Assembly: GCA_039029315.1 (NCBI GenBank)
Contig: JBCCGK010000145.1
Span: 1-24,101, forward strand
DNA length: 24,101 nucleotides
Origin: JBCCCJ01 sp039029315
GTDB lineage: Bacteria > Bacteroidota > Bacteroidia > J057
Reading direction: 5' to 3'
The translations under genes were made by a program, and so were the position numbers. Shown one piece after another: positions 19,578-24,101 of the stretch; within the stretch, counting starts at the first letter, position 1, and every line of letters starts with the position of its first letter. Below the pieces are notes generated by a model. The model saw only the letters and a program-made list of their open reading frames with translations. It was not told where the DNA came from and did not search any database.

Positions 19578-19650
19578 AAAAAATATATGACTGCCAGCAA
19601 AAAAGTCATTTCTTATGAGCAAACCAATTTCTATTGCCATGATTTGCTCA
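19578..19650 (-). terminator. Hairpins and U-runs between thrS and infC
   Basis: Right at the thrS stop, TGAGCAAA pairs with TTTGCTCA (19643-19650 with 19616-19623) across a long loop. Next comes ATGACT/AGTCAT (19604-19609 with 19587-19592), followed on the minus strand by ATATATTTTTT (19578-19588). The second hairpin plus U6 run resembles a weak intrinsic terminator or partial attenuator. It would lower read-through from thrS into infC. No clear -7 element for a separate infC promoter was recognised in the remaining gap. Confidence 0.35.
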
Positions 19651-21594
19651 ATGTGCAAGAATTGTTGAAATTTCTTCTTTCAAATGATCAATAAAGCCTG
19701 AAACGGGCATACTTCCAATATCTCCGACCTTTCTTTTCCTGACCGAAACAGTTCCAGAATCGGCTTCTTTCTCACCAACAATAAGCATATAAGGGAATTT
19801 GCCTACTTCCGCATCCCGAATTTTCCTACCTACGCCTTCTTTTCGATCATCTATCTCTGTCCGGAACCCAGCTTGCTTGAGTTGGTCCTTGATCTGATGG
19901 CACAAATCGAGATACTTGTCAGAAATCGGCAGAAGAATGGTCTGAGTTGGAGCCAACCACAAGGGAAAATCTCCTCCTGTGTGTTCGATCAGGACGGCAA
20001 CAAATCGCTCCAGGGAACCAAATGGTGCACGATGAATCATAACAGGTCGATGTTTCTGATTATCCGAACCAATATATTCCAGTTCAAATCTTTCTGGCAA
20101 CTGATAATCCAGTTGTATTGTTCCCAACTGCCATTCGCGCTGCAGTGCATCCCGAACCATAAAATCCAGCTTGGGTCCATAAAATGCTGCCTCTCCCTCT
20201 TCTTCTACTGTCTCCAATCCTCGTTCCGCAGCTGCTTCAATGATGGCTTGCTCTGCTGCATCCCACTGTTCGGGTTTTCCAAAATACTTATCTGGATTGT
20301 TGGGATCCCGCAAGGAGACCTGCGCCTTATAATTATCAAATTCCAATACCTTAAAGATATATAGAACGATATCGATCACCTTGATAAACTCTTCCTTGAC
20401 CTGGTCGGGTCGACAAAAGATGTGCGCATCATCCTGTGTAAATCCACGTACCCGAGTCAATCCATGTAATTCCCCACTTTGTTCGTAGCGATAGACAGTC
20501 CCAAATTCTGCCAGACGAAGGGGCAATTCCCGATAGGATCGAGGACGCGTCTTATAGATTTCGCAATGATGGGGACAGTTCATCGGTTTGAGCAAAAACT
20601 CTTCTCCTTCATGCGGGGTAGAAATTGGCTGAAAGGAGTCTTTGCCATATTTTTCATAATGACCAGATGTCACATATAGATCCTTTTTGCCGATATGTGG
20701 GGTAATGACTTGCTCATATCCTCCCTTTTCCTGCACTTTTTTGAGAAACTCGACAAGTGTCTCACGCAAACGAGTTCCTTTTGGCAGCCACATAGGAAGT
20801 CCCATTCCTACCTTTTCTGAGAAAGTGAACAGCTCCAGTTCCTTCCCAAGCTTGCGATGGTCTCTCTTCTTTGCTTCTTCCAGCATCTGCATATGGGCAT
20901 CCAATTCTTTTTTCTTCGGGAAAGAAATGGCATAAATCCTTGTCAACTGCGGATTTTTTTCATCTCCACGCCAATAAGCACCTGCTGTATTGAGAATTTT
21001 CACAGCCTTGATCACTTTGGAGGTAGGGATGTGGCCTCCTTTGCATAGATCCACAAAATTACCGGAGTGATAAAAGGTAATTTCTCCATCTTCCAGCCCT
21101 TCAATCAACTCTACTTTGTATTCATTGCCCTTCTCTCTATAGTGCGCAAGGGCTTCCTCTTTGCTGACTTCTCTTCTTTCAAAGACCTCACCGCTTCTGG
21201 CAAGTTCCAGAAACTTCTTTTCTACTTTGGCAAAGTCATGGGCACCGAATTCATAGTCGCCAAAGTCTATATCATAGTAGAATCCGCGCTCAATAGGCGG
21301 GCCAAATCCCAGTTTGATTCCTGGATATAATTCCTCCAAAGCTTCAGCCAAAATATGTGCGGAAGAATGCCACATTGCCTCTTTTCCCGCCTGATCCCGC
21401 CAGGTCAATATCTGTACCTCTGCATCTTCGGTTATCGGTCGATTGAGTTCACGGGTCTGACCATTGATACCGATCGCGAGAGCCATACGTGCCAGCCCCT
21501 CGGAAATGTCTTTTGCAATGCCGAGGCCATCTATGCCCGCTTCATAAGAGCGAACAGAGCCATCAGGGAGAGAAATGTTAATTTGATTGGACAT
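19648..21594 (-). CDS. thrS: Threonyl-tRNA synthetase (648 aa)
   Basis: The enzyme charges tRNA-Thr with threonine. Numbered from the ATG at 21594, the TGS domain covers about 1-64. The editing domain has HSSAH (H76, H80) and DLCKGGH (C184, H188). The class II catalytic core starts near residue 255. Its zinc ligands are C340 (KPMNCPHH), H391 (DDAHIF) and H521 (MIHRAPFG). Motif 2 includes VYRYEQSGELHG, and motif 3 is GSLERF. The anticodon-binding domain covers about 545-648. The length is close to E. coli ThrRS (642). An upstream in-frame TTG at 21636 would add 14 residues but would have to translate through the leader terminator, so ATG 21594 is chosen; it fits the family N-terminus. The gene is preceded by a threonine-codon leader and attenuator, which implies induction when charged tRNA-Thr is low. 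Confidence 0.98.
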   Translation of the reverse strand: MSNQINISLPDGSVRSYEAGIDGLGIAKDISEGLARMALAIGINGQTRELNRPITEDAEVQILTWRDQAGKEAMWHSSAHILAEALEELYPGIKLGFGPPIERGFYYDIDFGDYEFGAHDFAKVEKKFLELARSGEVFERREVSKEEALAHYREKGNEYKVELIEGLEDGEITFYHSGNFVDLCKGGHIPTSKVIKAVKILNTAGAYWRGDEKNPQLTRIYAISFPKKKELDAHMQMLEEAKKRDHRKLGKELELFTFSEKVGMGLPMWLPKGTRLRETLVEFLKKVQEKGGYEQVITPHIGKKDLYVTSGHYEKYGKDSFQPISTPHEGEEFLLKPMNCPHHCEIYKTRPRSYRELPLRLAEFGTVYRYEQSGELHGLTRVRGFTQDDAHIFCRPDQVKEEFIKVIDIVLYIFKVLEFDNYKAQVSLRDPNNPDKYFGKPEQWDAAEQAIIEAAAERGLETVEEEGEAAFYGPKLDFMVRDALQREWQLGTIQLDYQLPERFELEYIGSDNQKHRPVMIHRAPFGSLERFVAVLIEHTGGDFPLWLAPTQTILLPISDKYLDLCHQIKDQLKQAGFRTEIDDRKEGVGRKIRDAEVGKFPYMLIVGEKEADSGTVSVRKRKVGDIGSMPVSGFIDHLKEEISTILAH

Positions 21595-21603
21595 GAGAGT
21601 AAT

Positions 21604-21635
21604 AAAAAAGAAAAAATGCAGGCTTTGAGGCCGCA
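21604..21635 (-). terminator. Intrinsic terminator of the thrS leader (attenuator)
   Basis: In the RNA sense, TGCGGC (21635-21630) pairs with GCC-T-GCA (21623-21617), with one bulged T and a 6-nt loop CTCAAA. It is followed directly by TTTTTTC and TTTTTT. The U-tract ends about 10 nt before the thrS ATG. A terminator at the door of the gene, downstream of a threonine-rich leader ORF, is what transcription attenuation requires. Confidence 0.7.
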
Positions 21636-21664
21636 AAGATAAACAGGAATATGATTTGAAGAAA

Positions 21665-21745
21665 TGGAGCTGAAAAGGAACCTATCAATGCGACGAGATT
21701 TTTTGAATGACAACAACCGGCTTAAGAATCAGCTCCAGATTCTTA
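21665..21745 (-). promoter_or_regulatory. Alternative RNA pairings in the thrS leader
   Basis: Three possible helices overlap. (1) Hairpin TAAGAATC/GATTCTTA (21738-21745 with 21723-21730, 7-nt loop) starts at the leader stop codon. (2) TGGAGCTGA (21729-21737), mostly in the loop of that hairpin, is exactly complementary to TCAGCTCCA (21665-21673). (3) GGTTGTTGTC (21709-21718) pairs, with one mismatch, with GACCACAACC inside the threonine codon run (21758-21767). GTCGCA (21689-21694) could also capture the 5' arm of the terminator, TGCGGC, with one G-U pair. Which of these form, and in what order, is inference. Confidence 0.5.
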
Positions 21746-21811
21746 GCTCGTGGTGGTGGTTGTGGTCGTTATGTTCACGTCGAATGTATGAAGGTTAAAA
21801 AATGTGGACAT
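21743..21811 (-). CDS. Threonine-rich leader peptide of thrS (22 codons)
   Basis: ATG at 21809-21811 opens a 22-codon ORF ending in TAA at 21743-21745. Residues 15-21 are seven consecutive threonines (codons at 21749-21769: four ACC, two ACG, one ACA), and nine of the 22 residues are Thr. An in-frame GTG at 21776-21778 would give an 11-codon alternative. The ORF ends 148 nt before thrS on the same strand and is followed by overlapping helices and an intrinsic terminator. The layout matches amino-acid attenuators such as the E. coli thr leader: ribosome stalling at Thr codons when charged tRNA-Thr is scarce should favour read-through. A possible -7 element, AACCTTTG (21833-21840, one mismatch to TAnnTTTG), would put the transcript start just ahead of the ATG. 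No Shine-Dalgarno is seen, which is usual in this phylum. Confidence 0.8.
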   Translation of the reverse strand: MSTFFNLHTFDVNITTTTTTTS

Positions 21812-21935
21812 CCAGTCTACGAAAGATCAGGACAAAGGTTGCAGGCGTAGAAGAGGAATAGTGAAGAGAAAAAACCAATCTAATGGGATAGGTCTTTGAT
21901 TTTTGGCCTAGCGTAATGTGTTTAAGACTTTTCGA

Positions 21936-21966
21936 TTGAGTCTTCGAAGCAAATCCTCTACTTTTG
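21936..21966 (+). promoter_or_regulatory. Bacteroidetes-type promoter for the Lys9-like gene
   Basis: TTG (21936-21938) and TACTTTTG (21959-21966) are separated by 20 bp, a good fit to the -33 TTG and -7 TAnnTTTG elements of Bacteroidetes housekeeping promoters. Transcription would begin near 21973, leaving about 40 nt before the start codon at 22013. This promoter is divergent from the thrS leader. Confidence 0.6.
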
Positions 21967-22012
21967 CAAGGAAGATTGATATTACACTTGAATTTGAAAT
22001 TTCCTTTTCACA

Positions 22013-23359
22013 TTGAAACACATCCTCATCATCGGCGCCGGGAGATCCGCAACCTCTCTTATCAGCTACTTGCTCAAGCTCTGCAAAGAGCAGAACTGGA
22101 CGCTCACCCTGGGCGATTTATCAAAAGAATTAGCCCAACAAAAACTTGGAGGCGCTCCTTTTGCCGAAGCCATCTCCTTTGACGTTCATGATTCGCTCCA
22201 GAGAGAAGAAGAAATCATGAAAGCAGATTTGGTGATTTCTATGCTCCCTTTTAGATTCCATCCACTTGTTGCAGAACCATGTATTCAGCATGGTGTCCCT
22301 CTTCTTACTGCTTCTTATGTCAGTACAGAAATCAAAGAGATGGATCAGGCTGCGAAAGACAAAGGGGTGCTGATCTTGATGGAATGTGGTCTGGACCCTG
22401 GCATTGACCATATGTCAGCAATGCGGGTCATTGATCAAATTCGGGCTGAAGGCTGCGAATTAACCGCTTTTGAGACCTTCACCGGAGGACTGCTTGCTCC
22501 TGAGTCTTGCATGGACAATCCCTGGGAGTATAAATTTACCTGGAATCCCCGAAATGTGGTGTTAGCAGGTTCAGGGACCGTCAAATTTATTCAGGAAGGC
22601 AGGTATAAGTATTATCCTTATCACAGACTCTTTAGAAGGACAGAGATCCTTCACATCCCTGAATATGGATACTTTGAGGGATATGCCAATCGAGATTCAT
22701 TGAAATATTTGCATGTTTATGATCTCGAAGGCATCAGAACTCTGTACAGGGGCACCCTTAGACGACCAGGGTTTTGTAAGGCCTGGGACATCTTTGTTCA
22801 ATTAGGGGCAACCAATGATACCTACCTGATGGAAGGGGTAGCAGAGATGACACATCGGCAGTTTCTCAATTCTTTCCTCTCCTATGATCCCAAGAATTCT
22901 GTGGAATTGAAACTGGCCCACTATATGAACCTTGAGTTGGAGGGAGAAGAAATGTTCAAAATGAAATGGTTGGGGATGTTTGAAGAAGAATTGATTGGAT
23001 TGCAGCAAGGAACTCCCGCACAACTCCTCGAACATATTCTCAAAAAGAAATGGCGAATTCTCCCTGAAGACAAGGACATGATTGTGATGTTGCACAAATT
23101 CGATTTCCTGGATCAGGGACGTCCACGACAGATTCAGTCTCATATGGTCCTGACGGGCACAGATTCTTTGCATACCGCGATGGCGAAGACGGTAGGGATT
23201 CCCCTCGGAATTGCCGCAAAGATGGTTCTGACTGGTAAGATCAAAGAGACAGGTATCCAAATTCCGGTGAAGCCTTCTATATATACTCCCATACTCGATG
23301 AGCTTAGACACTATGGAATGGACTTTGTGGAACGGGAGTTGGAAATCCTGCCATCATAA
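22013..23359 (+). CDS. Saccharopine dehydrogenase, glutamate-forming type (Lys9-like), TTG start (448 aa)
   Basis: Residues 4-12 (ILIIGAGRS) form the dinucleotide-binding loop at the start of the Rossmann domain, which continues to about residue 125 (VISMLPFRFHPLVAEPCI). The substrate-binding C-terminal domain follows, opening with ECGLDPGIDHMSAMRVID and including a GTDSLHTAMAKTVGIPLGIAA segment. The length is close to yeast Lys9 (about 446). Family knowledge: such enzymes interconvert saccharopine with aminoadipate semialdehyde and glutamate in lysine metabolism; which direction runs here cannot be told. The start is TTG at 22013. An in-frame stop lies at 21995-21997, no ATG lies between, and the next Met falls after the nucleotide-binding loop, so TTG is forced. 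No lysine-pathway neighbour is present in the window. Confidence 0.9.
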   Translation: MKHILIIGAGRSATSLISYLLKLCKEQNWTLTLGDLSKELAQQKLGGAPFAEAISFDVHDSLQREEEIMKADLVISMLPFRFHPLVAEPCIQHGVPLLTASYVSTEIKEMDQAAKDKGVLILMECGLDPGIDHMSAMRVIDQIRAEGCELTAFETFTGGLLAPESCMDNPWEYKFTWNPRNVVLAGSGTVKFIQEGRYKYYPYHRLFRRTEILHIPEYGYFEGYANRDSLKYLHVYDLEGIRTLYRGTLRRPGFCKAWDIFVQLGATNDTYLMEGVAEMTHRQFLNSFLSYDPKNSVELKLAHYMNLELEGEEMFKMKWLGMFEEELIGLQQGTPAQLLEHILKKKWRILPEDKDMIVMLHKFDFLDQGRPRQIQSHMVLTGTDSLHTAMAKTVGIPLGIAAKMVLTGKIKETGIQIPVKPSIYTPILDELRHYGMDFVERELEILPS

Positions 23360-23383
23360 AGCCGATTTTGATCCCATTGTAGG

Positions 23384-23500
23384 GATGCCTGGCGAGGCAT
23401 CCTTAAGAGTGCCTGGCGAGGCATCCTTAATAGTGTCTGACGAGCCATCTCGTAGAGCACTGACATGGCATCTTTAGAGTGTCTGAAGAAACATTCTACC
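23384..23500. repeat. Decaying tandem array of about 24-bp hairpin-forming units
   Basis: Units begin at 23386, 23410, 23434, 23458 and 23480 (24, 24, 24, 22 and about 20 bp). The first two are almost identical (TGCCTGGCGAGGCATCCTTA), and the later three are increasingly degenerate. Unit 1 with its flank folds into GATGCCT-ggcg-AGGCATC, a 7-bp stem with a 4-nt loop; unit 2 forms a shorter version. The array starts 25 bp after the Lys9-like stop, in the gap between convergent genes. It has no spacers and no coding sense. Confidence 0.75.
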
Positions 23501-23593
23501 CAAGCATCCAAGAAAAGGTTTTCTTCACAATAAGGAATTTCACATCCATTGGGATGTTTCTGCCTTTATGATCGCTGATCAAATTCATCTTCA

Positions 23594-23613
23594 GGGCGTT
23601 TTGCCAAACGCCC
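23594..23613. terminator. Perfect hairpin GGGCGTTT-tgcc-AAACGCCC between convergent genes
   Basis: An 8-bp perfect stem with a 4-nt loop lies 22 bp beyond the alaS stop and about 235 bp after the Lys9-like gene. Neither side has a U-run, so it may be a bidirectional Rho-assisted end or simply a dispersed intergenic palindrome. The flanking GTAGGGGCG motif (minus strand) resembles palindromic repeats scattered in several bacterial genomes. Confidence 0.4.
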
Positions 23614-23634
23614 CTACGAATCTGTGATTTGATG

Positions 23635-23988
23635 TTATAGAAGCTCCTCCACCTTTCCGATGGCGGAAGAAAGCCCAGAAGCATCCTTTCCACCAGCTGT
23701 GGCATAAAATGGTTGTCCGCCGCCTCCCCCCTTGATTTCTTTGGCCAGTTCCCGCACAAGATTTCCAGCATTGTACTTGCCACTTTGCGCCAAATCATCT
23801 GTCATGATCACACTCAGGAGAGGTTTGTTCTTGATCACAGCGCCTAAGACTACCAGGGTATTCTCCGAACTATTCCGCAAATCATAGGACAATTGTTTCA
23901 AGTCGTTGGAGCTCCCCACTTCAACGATATCCTTGATGAGGTGAATTCCATGTGTTTCAAGGTATCCATTCGAGCAATCACATGTCAA
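23635..23988 (-). pseudogene. alaS: Alanyl-tRNA synthetase, C-terminal remnant only
   Basis: The open frame holds the C-terminal DHHA1 domain of AlaS: DLKQLSYDLRNSSENTLVVLG, then AGNLVRELAKEIKGGGGGQP, then FYATAGGKDASGLSSAIGKV. This is roughly the last 105 residues of a protein that is usually about 870. AlaS similarity begins around ETHGIHLIKDI (near 23960). The preceding codons from the TTG at 23986-23988 do not look like AlaS and probably come from the adjoining element. Bases 23985-24101 encode the end of an IS66-like transposase instead of the AlaS core, so the gene seems to be cut by an insertion. Since alaS is essential, either an intact copy exists elsewhere, the 5' part lies beyond the element, or the contig join is wrong. 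Confidence 0.8.
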
Positions 23989-24101
23989 GCTTTTTGAGTT
24001 TTTTTCGTATCAAAAGTGAGTCTATGTGGGAGTAGCTCGTGGATTTTGTTGATGGGATAGTCAGGCAAATGATTCAGGACCGCAAAGAGATATTTGTAGG
24101 G
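23985..24101 (-). CDS. IS66-family transposase, C-terminal end (partial, runs off right edge)
   Basis: The minus-strand frame from 24101 down to TGA at 23985-23987 is open for 38 codons and reads YKYLFAVLNHLPDYPINKIHELLPHR, given here as YKYLFAVLNHL followed by PDYPINKIHELLP. This matches the typical C-terminus of IS66 TnpC (a VLxxIxDHPxNxxxELLP pattern). The basic tail HRLTFDTKKTQKA follows the motif. Only 117 bp are visible, so family membership is by motif. The terminal inverted repeat and the 8-bp target duplication expected of IS66 could not be identified; the element should end within a few tens of bases of the stop, at about 23950-23985. Confidence 0.65.
   Translation of the reverse strand, partial: PYKYLFAVLNHLPDYPINKIHELLPHRLTFDTKKTQKA

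Noticed and set aside
19873..20364. A 163-codon open frame on the plus strand
   Set aside because: It is antisense to the catalytic core of thrS, which is unmistakable on the minus strand.
21595..21636. A longer thrS start (TTG at 21636)
   Set aside because: The extra 14 residues are encoded by the attenuator's terminator and U-tract (a run of Phe codons). ATG at 21594 gives the usual family N-terminus.
21595..21900. T-box riboswitch upstream of thrS
   Set aside because: No T-box-like conserved sequence or specifier hairpin was seen, and a translated Thr-rich ORF explains the layout better.
23384..23500. CRISPR array
   Set aside because: Units of about 24 bp are contiguous, with no spacers of constant length, and they decay progressively.
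23496..23798. A 100-codon open frame on the minus strand
   Set aside because: It overlaps the clear AlaS C-terminal frame in another phase and reads through intergenic hairpins.

Overview
The window looks like a chromosomal segment of a member of the Bacteroidota, possibly the Saprospira/Lewinella side of the phylum (that placement is inference). The evidence is a C-terminal type IX secretion (T9SS) sorting domain, candidate promoters of the Bacteroidetes type (TAnnTTTG), near absence of Shine-Dalgarno sequences, and large repetitive secreted proteins. There are seven protein-coding loci. Six are read on the minus strand and one, at 22013-23359, on the plus strand.

Left part, about 1-18.6 kb: three exported proteins on the minus strand. 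In transcription order they are a 255-residue envelope protein with a C-terminal membrane segment (17847-18614), a 4129-residue T9SS cargo (5368-17757), and a tail-fibre-like protein that runs off the left edge (1-5129, at least 1709 residues). The 4129-residue protein is built as seven rounds of a seven-bladed FG-GAP propeller plus an Fn3-like linker, 49 blades in all. The tail-fibre-like protein carries GDLxGTYPNPxV repeats; its distal part is a young array of exactly 240-bp (80-residue) units, preceded by older units of about 110 residues.

Middle part, 18.8-21.8 kb: translation genes thrS and infC on the minus strand. thrS is preceded by a leader that appears to be a classical attenuator. 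It has a 22-codon leader ORF with seven consecutive threonine codons, alternative RNA pairings, and a hairpin followed by two U6 runs about 10 nt before the thrS start. infC begins with TTG, the same kind of weak start that lets IF-3 control its own synthesis in E. coli. rpmI and rplT, which usually follow infC, are not here.

Right part, 21.9-24.1 kb: a Bacteroidetes-type promoter drives a Lys9-like saccharopine dehydrogenase that starts with TTG. It is followed by a decaying tandem array of about 24-bp hairpin-forming units and a separate perfect hairpin. At the right edge, only the last roughly 105 residues of alanyl-tRNA synthetase remain. They abut the C-terminus of an IS66-like transposase, so alaS seems to be interrupted here.
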